From Caldisericia bacterium (GTDB lineage: Bacteria > Caldisericota > Caldisericia > JAAYUI01): a stretch of DNA of 64,000 nucleotides. The notes under the pieces were generated by a model. That model saw only the letters and a list, made by a program, of their open reading frames with translations, was not told the DNA's origin and ran no database searches. Location: NCBI GenBank assembly GCA_017999835.1, contig JAGNLA010000001.1, positions 186,001-250,000 of the forward strand, given 5' to 3'. Position numbers and translations under genes: made by a program. Shown in pieces: positions 1 through 7,532 of this stretch. The first letter of the stretch is position 1. Every line of letters starts with the position of its first letter.

Positions 1-333
1 AAGGTTGCACCTGTTTGTCAGATTGAAGACCACCGAAAACGGAGCCGTAACAATTATCGGTGTGTTGTAACCGTACTTTGCCAGGCTTTTGGTCACTATC
101 ATAAAACAACGCGCAATACCGGGATCAGCCAGGGATTTCCTGACTTCCGCCCACGGCACACCAGCGCTGGACATAAAGATTCTCAAAACAAAACCGAAAA
201 GGGAGGCATACACTCTCTGCCAGACTGTTCCCGTAGTTCTGCCACCAAGAATCGCCAATGCTACTTCGGCTTGCTTTATGCTTTTTGCAAGCACCCATCT
301 TGAAAACCTGTTTCCTACTAGCCATTTTGCCAT
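1..333 (-). CDS. Radical SAM protein, N-terminal part (gene runs off the window start)
   Basis: The first 111 codons are visible; the gene continues past position 1. The readable end is APFSVVFNLTNRCNL, the typical lead-in to the CxxxCxxC cluster motif of radical SAM enzymes, with only its first Cys inside the window. About 95 residues precede it and are rich in hydrophobic and basic residues, a layout seen in radical SAM/SPASM proteins with an N-terminal extension. The reaction cannot be told. The start is ATG at 333-331. No SD is visible, and a TATAAT on the same strand (342-347) lies 8 nt upstream, so the mRNA may be leaderless. The gene is divergent from the roadblock pair at 458. Family assignment is likely; function is unknown. 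Confidence 0.72.
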   Translation of the reverse strand, partial: MAKWLVGNRFSRWVLAKSIKQAEVALAILGGRTTGTVWQRVYASLFGFVLRIFMSSAGVPWAEVRKSLADPGIARCFMIVTKSLAKYGYNTPIIVTAPFSVVFNLTNRCNL

Positions 334-341
334 TTGATTTG

Positions 342-347
342 ATTATA
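342..347 (-). promoter_or_regulatory. -10 box of the radical SAM gene (leaderless candidate)
   Basis: TATAAT on the minus strand, 8 nt before the ATG at 333. No good -35 hexamer lies 16-18 bp further upstream, so this is one of the weaker promoter calls. Confidence 0.4.
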
Positions 348-387
348 ATGGTTTGAAAACAAAATAAAAGTCAGGCTTTTAAAGGGG

Positions 388-416
388 TTGACTACTCCTA
401 AATTTCAAAGTAGCAT
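388..416 (+). promoter_or_regulatory. Promoter of the roadblock pair
   Basis: TTGACT (388-393), a 17-bp spacer, then TAGCAT (411-416). It lies 42 nt before the GTG start at 458, which has its own strong SD (AAAGGAGG, 445-452). Confidence 0.6.
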
Positions 417-457
417 CATTTATGTGATTTTTCACAAGTAAATTAAAGGAGGAATGA

Positions 458-820
458 GTGGAGCTTGAAAACATTCTTGAAGAACTTCAGCTGGAACTGT
501 CGGATTTTTATGCCAGTGCAATAGTCGGTTTGGACGGACTGACAATAGCCGAGATCAAATCCGACGACAATGTTGACATCAACGGGGCAAGTGCAGAATT
601 TGCCTCAGTAATCAATTCGATGTCCAAAACATCAGAATATTTTGATTCAGGATTAGTTCAAGGAATGCTCATTTCAACAGAAAAATACAATTTTCTCACT
701 CAGGCCGTTGGTAACCTGCCTTTCTTCATTCTCGTGGTGTTAGGTAACACTGGAAACATTGGAAAAGCCAGATACTTGATGGGCAAACTATCCAAGGTGG
801 TCATGGAGATGGTACAATGA
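458..820 (+). CDS. Roadblock/LC7 domain protein
   Basis: A 120-residue single-domain protein with the roadblock/LC7 pattern: an amphipathic N-terminal helix, then a strand with GLDGLTIAEI, a central helix, a second strand pair, and a final helix GKARYLMGKLSKVV. Such proteins (MglB-like) bind and regulate Ras-like small GTPases, usually as dimers. The start is GTG at 458, because AAAGGAGG sits 5 nt before it and the nearby ATG at 454 is out of frame. Its stop overlaps the start of the next gene (ATGA), which also begins with a roadblock domain, so the two products probably act together. No GTPase is adjacent; the MglA-like GTPase at 47.8-48.4 kb is the only one seen. Confidence 0.82.
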   Translation: MELENILEELQLELSDFYASAIVGLDGLTIAEIKSDDNVDINGASAEFASVINSMSKTSEYFDSGLVQGMLISTEKYNFLTQAVGNLPFFILVVLGNTGNIGKARYLMGKLSKVVMEMVQ

Positions 821-3090
821 ACGACAAATTCATCATAAAACTCCTTGAAAAAAGCTACAAAAAAATCCCGACATGTGAAATGATCGTCCTCGGATCCCCC
901 GATGGAATATCACTTGCCAGCTTTCCACGCAACAACGAAATGGTTGACTCGGTAGCAGCAACATCCACGTCCATAACAGGGCTTGCCGATGCAGCCAGCG
1001 AGTACCTAGAAAAGGGACAGGTTCAATACTCTTTGATCAGGTCTGCTGGCGGTTTCATTCTTGTCATCGGTGGAGACATTTTCAACCTGTTTATCATGGC
1101 AGGCAAAAAAGTCAATCTCGGTCTACTCCTGTTAGTTGGCAACAAGCTTGCCGACGAACTAAGCCAGGTCATCGCGGACATATCGATGAAGGAAGAGATG
1201 GAAGAGGATGTCCATCTGCTTGCAAGAGAACTTTCCGAGTCAGTCGGGGACAGCAAAGCTCAAATGGACGTTGTTCTCATTGACGAAGAAGGGGCAGACG
1301 TTCCAAAGGATCTCAAGGAAAAAATGGAACTTGCTGGTAAATTCGCAAACGAATGCGCCGAAAAAGACATTCCTTGTGAGATTCGAATCACAATCGACGA
1401 ACCGATTGGCAACACCCTGCACAATGACCACCTCAACCTTGAACCAACAATTGTCAACATCCCCGAAGTTGAAAAAATTCACCCAAGCGAAGTTAAACCT
1501 GAGCAAGTCAAATATCACAACGAAAACCCAATCTACCATCAGGAACCAACCAAAGACAGACCAGAACCATCGTCATCTCCAAGGTCTGAGCTTGATGAAA
1601 TAGTCCTGGAACCAACCATCCACTCGATTCCGCATAGCGTGAAGTTCATCCCTGATGAGGCAAAGCCAACAGAAGTCAGGTACATGAATGATTCCGAGAT
1701 TCAGCACGACACCGTTGAATTCAAGGAAAAAGCCATGCAGGACTACGGCAAAGAACACGACGACCATATCCTAGAACCACAAACCGAGAAGCTGCCGGAT
1801 GTTGACAAGGTGAATCCGGAAGATGTCAAACCAGTAGAAGTTCGGAGAATGAACGAGTCCGAAGTCAGCCATGAGAGAACAGAGTTTGAGCCCAAACCAA
1901 TGCAAGACTATGGCAAAGAACACGATGACCATATCCTCGAACCACAGACAGAAAAGCTTCCAGACGTTGACAAAGTCAATCCGGATGAGGTGAAGCCGAC
2001 TGAGGTCAAGTGGCACAACGAAGTACCCATCTACCACGAAGAGCCAAAACCTCAGACACCTGATCCGACAATCATTCCAAAAACCGAGCACGCTGACGAA
2101 ACAGTTCTAGAACCGACTACGCCAACGATAAGGTACAACGGGACAAGGGTTCTTCCCGAAGAAGTCAAGCCGACTGAAGTTCGGAGAATGAACGAGTCCG
2201 AAGTCAGCCATGAAAGAACTGAGTTCGAGCCCAAACAGATGCAGGATTATGGCGTTGAACACGATGATCACATACTCGAACCACAGACGGAAAAACTGCC
2301 AGACGTTGACAAAGTCAATCCGGAAGATGTCAAACCAGTAGAAGTTCGGAGAATGAACGAGTCCGAAGTCAGCCATGAAAGAACTGAGTTCGAGCCCAAA
2401 CAGATGCAGGATTATGGCGTTGAACACGATGATCACATCCTCGAACCACAGACAGAAAAACTTCCGGATGTTGATAAAGTCAATCCAGAAGAGGTGAAGC
2501 CGACTGAGGTCAAGTGGCACAACGAAGTACCCATCTACCACGAAGAGCCAAAACCTCAGACACCTGATCCGACGATCATTCCAAAAACCGAGCATGCTGA
2601 CGAAACAGTTCTAGAACCGACTACGCCAACGATAAGATACAACGGGACAAGGACGTTACCAGAAGAGGTAAAGCCAAAAGACATACCGCTTTTAAATGAT
2701 TCTGTCGAACACCCAGAACCGGTCGAGTTTGAGCCCAAACAAATGCAAGATTATGGTGTTGAACACGATGATCACATCCTCGAACCACAGACAGAAAAGC
2801 TTCCAGACGTTGACAAAGTCAATCCGGAAGATGTCAAACCGACTGAAGTAATCCATCTCAATGAATCTGAACATGACGAAAATCACAATTCAATCTCTGA
2901 AAAAGAACTTCAAAAACCAGAAGCAGAAGCTGTCCCAGCAATAGACCCTAAAATCTCAAACGTCATTGAAAGACTCAATATCGCCATTAATGAGTTCAAG
3001 ACCGCAGAAAAATCCTCTCTTTTTGGCAACAACGAGGCAAACCCAAACGATGATCCTTTCGCCGATAAAGACGATTTGACCGAGTACTAA
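817..3090 (+). CDS. Roadblock protein with a long acidic tandem-repeat region
   Basis: 757 residues. Residues 1-125 form a second roadblock/LC7-like domain. Residues 126-207 are a charged linker. Residues from about 208 to 688 are roughly nine repeats of 55-58 residues, each starting LEP and containing an EVKP or DVKP motif. One repeat type ends MQDYGxEHDDHI; another ends TIIPKTEHADETV. The order is mixed: B-like, A, A, B, A, A, B, A, partial. The tail is acidic and ends near DDLTEY. There is no signal peptide or membrane segment, so it is probably cytoplasmic. The repeat is Glu/Asp/Pro/His-rich and likely extended. Function of the repeats is unknown; a scaffold or metal-binding role is only a guess. 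It is translationally coupled to the upstream roadblock gene by an ATGA overlap. Confidence 0.8.
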   Translation: MNDKFIIKLLEKSYKKIPTCEMIVLGSPDGISLASFPRNNEMVDSVAATSTSITGLADAASEYLEKGQVQYSLIRSAGGFILVIGGDIFNLFIMAGKKVNLGLLLLVGNKLADELSQVIADISMKEEMEEDVHLLARELSESVGDSKAQMDVVLIDEEGADVPKDLKEKMELAGKFANECAEKDIPCEIRITIDEPIGNTLHNDHLNLEPTIVNIPEVEKIHPSEVKPEQVKYHNENPIYHQEPTKDRPEPSSSPRSELDEIVLEPTIHSIPHSVKFIPDEAKPTEVRYMNDSEIQHDTVEFKEKAMQDYGKEHDDHILEPQTEKLPDVDKVNPEDVKPVEVRRMNESEVSHERTEFEPKPMQDYGKEHDDHILEPQTEKLPDVDKVNPDEVKPTEVKWHNEVPIYHEEPKPQTPDPTIIPKTEHADETVLEPTTPTIRYNGTRVLPEEVKPTEVRRMNESEVSHERTEFEPKQMQDYGVEHDDHILEPQTEKLPDVDKVNPEDVKPVEVRRMNESEVSHERTEFEPKQMQDYGVEHDDHILEPQTEKLPDVDKVNPEEVKPTEVKWHNEVPIYHEEPKPQTPDPTIIPKTEHADETVLEPTTPTIRYNGTRTLPEEVKPKDIPLLNDSVEHPEPVEFEPKQMQDYGVEHDDHILEPQTEKLPDVDKVNPEDVKPTEVIHLNESEHDENHNSISEKELQKPEAEAVPAIDPKISNVIERLNIAINEFKTAEKSSLFGNNEANPNDDPFADKDDLTEY
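1438..2880 (+). repeat. Intragenic tandem repeats of about 165-175 bp
   Basis: DNA repeats coding for the LEP...EVKP...EHDDHI units. Some copies are almost identical at base level: positions 2177-2274 recur at 2340-2437, and 2010-2148 recur at 2513-2652 with very few changes. This points to recent duplication or recombination within the gene. Confidence 0.85.
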
Positions 3091-3100
3091 AACGGTTAAA

Positions 3101-3147
3101 CCAAATAAAAAAAGACCAGACAAACCGTCTGGTCTTTTTTTATTTGG
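3101..3147. terminator. Bidirectional intrinsic terminator
   Basis: A perfect 21-bp inverted repeat around a 5-nt loop, with A-tract and T-tract flanks inside the stem. It sits between the convergent genes ending at 3090 and 3162 and can serve both. Confidence 0.9.
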
Positions 3148-3161
3148 TTACAAAAAGCTGA

Positions 3162-4385
3162 CTATGCGACCACCGATTCCAGATCAACATTTATCTTCAT
3201 CGAACCCATGCCAATTCTGTTCCATATCTGGGCGAGTTTGTTTACCATATAGTCAATATCAGCTTTCTCATGCATCGATGTTACATTACACCTCATCCTG
3301 GCGGTTCCGACTGGAACAGCTGGTGGCAATATCGGCATAAGATAGACACCTTCTTCAAACAATTGCTTTGAAAGCTCATAGGCTTTGTATTCATCGCCAA
3401 TGATTATTGGAACAATGGCAGTTGTTGAGTTACCAGTGTCGAAGCCCTCTCTTTTAAGAGCTTCGAGATAGTAGGTGATGTTTTCATTGAGCTTGTGGAC
3501 TCTCCACGATTCCTGCTCAAGGATGTCGAATGTTTTATGGGCTGCAGCAGCCGTACCTGGAGGCATCGGAGCAGAAAAGACGTAACCTCTGGAGAAAAAT
3601 CTGAGCATGTCAACGATTTCTTTTCTGGCAGCGATGTATCCACCAGTAATGGAGGCGAACTTGGAAAGGCTGCACATTATTATGTCCACACCGTCTTTAA
3701 TGCCAAAATGTTCCATGATTCCAAGACCATTCTTGCCGATCACGCCAAGTGAATGCGATTCATCAACCATCAAAAGCGCGTCATATTTCTTCGCAAGTTT
3801 GATCATCTCCGGTAATGGCGTCACATCGCCATCCATCGAGAAAACAGCGTCCAAAACGATAAATTTGCCATTCGATTTTGAGGCTTTGAGCTTTTCCTCA
3901 AGATCGGCAGGGTTGTTGTGCGCAAACCTTGTGAATTTCGATCGTGAAAGAAGACAACCGTCAATGATGGAGGCGTGGTTCAGATTGTCACAGAAGATTT
4001 CATCTTCTCTCATGCACAATGTTGAAACGGTTGTCAGGTTTGTAAGATATCCAGACGAATAGAGAATTGCATCATCCATGCCATGAAACTGTGCAATCTT
4101 CTTTTCAAAATCTGTATGGACTGTTGTTGTTCCACATAGCAACCTTATGGCGTGCGATCCAGTACCGAATTTGTTTGTAGCATCAATTGCAGCTTTGTTA
4201 ACTCGTTCGTCTCCAAGCAAGCCGAGGTAATTGTAGCTTGTGAAGTTCAAATACTTTTTTCCACCAATCCAAACATACTGCGAATCATTCCTTTCGATAA
4301 CCCTTGAAAGAATGAAATGTCCATCATCGATGACCTGCTTTTGCTTTTGCTGGATCATCTCAAAGCGCTTGGCAAAATTGTTCAT
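3162..4385 (-). CDS. PLP-dependent alpha-oxoamine synthase family enzyme (BioF/Kbl/Spt-like)
   Basis: 407 residues, normal for the family. It has the fold-type I PLP signature: YNYLGL near residue 52, a Gly-rich GTGSHA at 74-79, catalytic-type His138 (NHAS), DESHSLG at 208-214 (Asp208 for the PLP ring N, His211), and the Schiff-base Lys242 in SLSKF. Members condense an amino acid with an acyl-CoA: 8-amino-7-oxononanoate synthase, glycine C-acetyltransferase, serine palmitoyltransferase. The SLSKF rather than TLGKA context leans away from BioF/Kbl, but substrate cannot be fixed here and no biotin, threonine or sphingolipid genes are next to it. The start is ATG at 4385 behind AAGGAG. A GTG two codons earlier would overlap that SD and is rejected. 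Confidence 0.85.
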   Translation of the reverse strand: MNNFAKRFEMIQQKQKQVIDDGHFILSRVIERNDSQYVWIGGKKYLNFTSYNYLGLLGDERVNKAAIDATNKFGTGSHAIRLLCGTTTVHTDFEKKIAQFHGMDDAILYSSGYLTNLTTVSTLCMREDEIFCDNLNHASIIDGCLLSRSKFTRFAHNNPADLEEKLKASKSNGKFIVLDAVFSMDGDVTPLPEMIKLAKKYDALLMVDESHSLGVIGKNGLGIMEHFGIKDGVDIIMCSLSKFASITGGYIAARKEIVDMLRFFSRGYVFSAPMPPGTAAAAHKTFDILEQESWRVHKLNENITYYLEALKREGFDTGNSTTAIVPIIIGDEYKAYELSKQLFEEGVYLMPILPPAVPVGTARMRCNVTSMHEKADIDYMVNKLAQIWNRIGMGSMKINVDLESVVA

Positions 4386-4717
4386 GCCCACTCCTTTTTT
4401 GCATGCAATAATAATGAATTGACTGATTTAACCTTGCGAACTGGTGGGCCAAGTTCCTTTTTTCTGGATGCCCTAATAGTTCGATTTAGAAATAACCAAC
4501 AAAAAATGAATCAATAAAATGCTCATGATGAGTTTTGCCCATCACATGTTTTGATTATATCCATTCGGTTAACAAATCAACACCCGTTTGATTTGGCAAA
4601 TATTAGAAGTTAGCGCATAATCTAAGATAAAATGTATAATTCTTGACATATGCTTGCTTTGTTGGTATAAGTTTTCAACGGCGATTAAATGCCAATCCAA
4701 CCAGGAGATCATTTCAC
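4386..4717. other. Intergenic region of 332 nt
   Basis: Holds the SD of the PLP enzyme on the minus strand (near 4391-4396) and the tRNA promoter at 4643-4671 on the plus strand. The central 200 nt are AT-rich. I see no ORF, hairpin or repeat in it. Confidence 0.6.
4643..4671 (+). promoter_or_regulatory. Promoter of tRNA-CAT
   Basis: Perfect TTGACA (4643-4648), 17-bp spacer, TATAAG (4666-4671). The tRNA begins 46 nt after the -10 box. Confidence 0.8.
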
Positions 4718-4791
4718 GGGCCCATAGCTCAGTCGGTCAGAGCAGCTGGCTCATAACCAGCGGGTCGTAGGTTCGAGTCCTACTGGGCCCA
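4718..4791 (+). tRNA. tRNA with CAT anticodon (Met, or Ile2 if lysidine-modified)
   Basis: A 74-nt cloverleaf: acceptor GGGCCCA/TGGGCCC, discriminator A, D-arm GCTC/GAGC, anticodon stem GCTGG/CCAGC with loop CTCATAA, T-arm GTAGG-TTCGAGT-CCTAC. The acceptor begins with a G-C pair, so it is not the initiator type. CCA is not encoded. Whether it is elongator Met or the AUA-reading Ile tRNA cannot be decided by eye. The next coding start is only 11 nt downstream. Confidence 0.93.
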
Positions 4792-4802
4792 TACTACCAA
4801 AC

Positions 4803-5513
4803 ATGCAAGGAATCCAAGGAATAATTAGGCTATCTCAGATTGACCATGAAATCAGGCTGATCGAAAGAGAAATCGAGGCAGCTGATGATGGTAATGCATT
4901 GATCGCTGAAACCCAGAATCTGTCAAAGATAATCTCCCAGGGAGAGGCTCTCGTAAAAAACATCAAAAATCAACTCGACGACATAAAATCTCAAGTTGAA
5001 AAGGCAAATCTGGAAAAGAAAAAGATTGAAACATCGATATTTGCTCCAAACAATTCAGCAAAGAAGATTGAAGAATTGCAGGGTTTGCAAAAGAAAATCT
5101 CGAAGTTTATCGATGACCTTGAAACCAAAAGCATCGAGTTGATGGATCAGCAGGAAAAATATCAGGAAAAGTTAGTAAAGGCGAAGAAACTTCTCGAGTC
5201 GAAAAATGCGCTTTACGAACAAAAATCCTCAGATTTTAAGAAACTTAAGCAAAAGGGTGAGATAAAAATTGCCGAATTGCAAAGAAATAAAGACGACCTT
5301 CGACCAACAATCGAACTTGAACTTCTGGTAATCTATGATAAGTTAATGAAAACAAAATCAAGCATGGCCATGGTTGAAGTCACTGGAAACCAGTGCAATG
5401 GCTGTCAGCAAACTATCCCATCAGTAATTATTCAGGCAACGAGAGACGAGCCAGATGAACTGCATTATTGCAACAATTGTGGTCGTCTCATCTACATCAG
5501 GAGAAATCAATGA
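4803..5513 (+). CDS. Coiled-coil protein with C-terminal C4 zinc ribbon (DUF164/CT398-like)
   Basis: 236 residues. Residues 10 to about 185 are a long charged coiled coil, and the C-terminus carries two Cys pairs, CNGC (about 200) and CNNC (about 226), forming a zinc ribbon. This is the layout of the widespread C4-type zinc-ribbon family, whose role is not well established; a link to nucleic acids or secretion machinery has been suggested for relatives. The start ATG at 4803 has no SD and follows the tRNA by 11 nt, so after tRNA 3' processing the message would be almost leaderless. Its stop overlaps the RNase H gene (ATGA). Together with rnhA and rho it forms an operon. Confidence 0.8.
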   Translation: MQGIQGIIRLSQIDHEIRLIEREIEAADDGNALIAETQNLSKIISQGEALVKNIKNQLDDIKSQVEKANLEKKKIETSIFAPNNSAKKIEELQGLQKKISKFIDDLETKSIELMDQQEKYQEKLVKAKKLLESKNALYEQKSSDFKKLKQKGEIKIAELQRNKDDLRPTIELELLVIYDKLMKTKSSMAMVEVTGNQCNGCQQTIPSVIIQATRDEPDELHYCNNCGRLIYIRRNQ

Positions 5514-5923
5514 AAACTGTAGAAGTCTGGACTGACGGTGCTTCCAGAGGAAACCCAGGGCCGGCATCGTTTGGAACCATCTGTGAAGTCGATGGCAAGC
5601 TTGTTTTTCAGGACAGCTATGAAATCGGAATAAAAACAAACAACGCCGCCGAGTACGCTGGTCTTATTTATGCGCTGTCCAAGCTGATAAAAATGGGTCT
5701 TGAAAACGAACAGGTTACAGTCAAATCCGACAGCCAGCTCATGGTCAGACACATCTCTGGCGAGTACAAACTTAAAACAAAAGAACTTCTGGAGTATTAT
5801 CTTACTGCTCAAAACTTGATCTCCAGATTTTCCAATATCAAAGTGATTCACGTTGGCAGGGAGTTAAACCGCTCTGCCGACAGAATGGCAAATCTTGCCT
5901 TTGAACAAGGAGATGGAAAATGA
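5510..5923 (+). CDS. rnhA: Ribonuclease HI family protein
   Basis: 137 residues. All four carboxylates of type 1 RNase H are present: Asp9 (WTDGASRGNPGPA), Glu48 (NNAAEYAGL), Asp74 (KSDSQLMV) and Asp124 (RSADRMAN). It is short, like the RnhA-like proteins that often sit behind the C4 zinc-ribbon gene, and lacks an N-terminal hybrid-binding domain. It should cut the RNA strand of RNA-DNA hybrids, two metal ions per site. ATG at 5510 overlaps the upstream stop and has an AGGAG-type SD; an in-frame earlier ATG lies inside the zinc-ribbon gene and is unlikely. The stop overlaps the start of rho. An operon of RNase H with Rho would link two activities that limit R-loops; that link is inference. 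Confidence 0.9.
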   Translation: MKTVEVWTDGASRGNPGPASFGTICEVDGKLVFQDSYEIGIKTNNAAEYAGLIYALSKLIKMGLENEQVTVKSDSQLMVRHISGEYKLKTKELLEYYLTAQNLISRFSNIKVIHVGRELNRSADRMANLAFEQGDGK

Positions 5924-7482
5924 GTGACAAAACGTATACTTACGAAGAGCTCGACGTTATGACTGCAAGAGAGCTTTATGACATCTGTAAGGATTTAAAA
6001 ATCAAGAACTACACAAGCTTTAAGAAAAACGACCTTATTAATGAAATTATCCAGGTTGCAGCTGGAGAAAAAGAGATTGTTAGAAAAAAAAGAGGCAGAA
6101 AATCCAAAGCTGAACTCGAAGCCATGAGAAGAGCCATTGAGGAAGCCGAAAAGCGCGAAACTGAAAAACTCTATGGCCCAATCAAGCAGGAACCAAAACC
6201 TCAACAGCAACCACAGCAGCATCAGCAGCATCAGCAACATTCAGAACAAAGGCAGAAACTCGACTTTGACCAGCCGCTGGTCATTAAACACGACATAAGC
6301 CACCTCAAGGATCACAAGGAAACACAAAGAGAGCAATCACAAGATCAAAAAAATGACGATGATGATTCACAGGGACATGCCGGCGGTGTGCTTGAAATCC
6401 ACCCGGATGGTTATGGCTTCCTTAGAACTCAATACGTTCCTTCAACAAGAGACGTCTACCTTGCTCCATCGCAGATCAGGCGTTTCGGATTCAGAAACGG
6501 CGATTTCATCGAAGGCATGGTCAGATTCCCAACAAAGCAGGGCGAAAAATATGCAGCCATGCTCAAGATTGAAACCTGCAACGGTGTCGATCCTGAGTCA
6601 CTTCGCAACAGACCAAACTTTGAAAGCCTTGTTCCAATATTCCCCAATGAAAAACTTAAAATGGAACTTCCGGGTAGAAATGACATCACTCTTAGGGTTG
6701 TTGATCTTGTAGCACCGATCGGAAAAGGCCAGCGCGGTATGATCGTCTCCCCTCCAAAAGCCGGAAAAACCACAGTCATCAAAAAAATTGCCCAATCCAT
6801 TTCAGTCAACCACCCGGAAGTCACACTGATGATCCTCCTTGTTGACGAAAGACCGGAAGAAGTAACCGACATGCAGCGTTCTGTCAACGCCCAGGTCATC
6901 AGCTCCACCTTCGACCAGCTCCCGGAAAACCACATCAGGGTTGTTGAGCTTGCAATTGAGCGAGCAAAACGCCTGGTTGAAATGAAAAAGGACGTCGTGA
7001 TACTGATGGACGGCATCACCAGACTCACCCGCGCCTACAACCTTGTCATGACTCCAACAGGCAGAACCCTTACCGGTGGCCTTGACACCTCAGCCATCCA
7101 CGGACCAAAGAAAATCCTTGGCGCAGCACGAAACATTGACAACGGCGGTAGCCTTACCATCATCGCAACATCGCTTATTGAAACTGGTTCAAAGATGGAC
7201 GAAGTCATTTACGAAGAGTTCAAGGGCACAGGCAACATGGAGCTTGTCCTTGACAGAAAGCTTGCCGAGAAGGGCGTTTATCCAGCAATCGACATCAACC
7301 GCTCAGGCACCAGAAGAGACGAGTTGCTCTTCGACGACGAGATGGGCAAGAAAATCCGCCAGCTTCGCAGATTCCTTACAAATCTCGACCCAACAGATGC
7401 TCTTGACAAACTCTACAAATGGCTGCAGGAAACCCGCGACAACAAAACCCTGCTCCAGATGCTTGTTGCCGAAAAGCGATAA
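5920..7482 (+). CDS. rho: Transcription termination factor Rho
   Basis: 520 residues, longer than the usual 420. An N-terminal SAP-like Rho_N helical domain (YEELDVMTARELYDICKDL) is followed by a low-complexity basic and Gln/His-rich insert (about residues 50-145, with a CAG/CAT-rich run). Then come the cold-shock-like RNA-binding domain (GGVLEIHPDGYGFLR), Walker A SPPKAGKTT near 276-285, Walker B VVILMDGITR, and the C-terminal RecA-type core ending in TLLQMLVAEKR. Rho is the hexameric RNA helicase that ends transcription of untranslated RNA. ATGA overlap with rnhA; ends at a strong terminator. Confidence 0.97.
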   Translation: MSDKTYTYEELDVMTARELYDICKDLKIKNYTSFKKNDLINEIIQVAAGEKEIVRKKRGRKSKAELEAMRRAIEEAEKRETEKLYGPIKQEPKPQQQPQQHQQHQQHSEQRQKLDFDQPLVIKHDISHLKDHKETQREQSQDQKNDDDDSQGHAGGVLEIHPDGYGFLRTQYVPSTRDVYLAPSQIRRFGFRNGDFIEGMVRFPTKQGEKYAAMLKIETCNGVDPESLRNRPNFESLVPIFPNEKLKMELPGRNDITLRVVDLVAPIGKGQRGMIVSPPKAGKTTVIKKIAQSISVNHPEVTLMILLVDERPEEVTDMQRSVNAQVISSTFDQLPENHIRVVELAIERAKRLVEMKKDVVILMDGITRLTRAYNLVMTPTGRTLTGGLDTSAIHGPKKILGAARNIDNGGSLTIIATSLIETGSKMDEVIYEEFKGTGNMELVLDRKLAEKGVYPAIDINRSGTRRDELLFDDEMGKKIRQLRRFLTNLDPTDALDKLYKWLQETRDNKTLLQMLVAEKR

Positions 7483-7494
7483 TTCAAGTGATAT

Positions 7495-7527
7495 AAAAAA
7501 ACCGGCTCTTTTCGAGCCGGTTTTTTT
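7495..7527. terminator. Intrinsic terminator between rho and asparaginase
   Basis: Stem AAAAAAACCGGCTC / GAGCCGGTTTTTTT with a 5-nt loop. It is symmetrical and lies between convergent genes, so it can work in both directions. Confidence 0.9.
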
Positions 7528-7532
7528 GTTTG

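Noticed and set aside
1438-2880. CRISPR-like array from regularly spaced repeats
   Set aside because: Repeats are 165-175 bp, in frame with an intact coding region, and there are no unique spacers or cas genes.
1771-2886. Long open frames on the minus strand across the repeat gene
   Set aside because: They are antisense to a clearly coding repeat region and repeat with it; their products are hydrophobic shadows without SD or family.
4386-4391. GTG start for the PLP enzyme
   Set aside because: It would sit on its own SD (AAGGAGTG); ATG 4385 has normal spacing.
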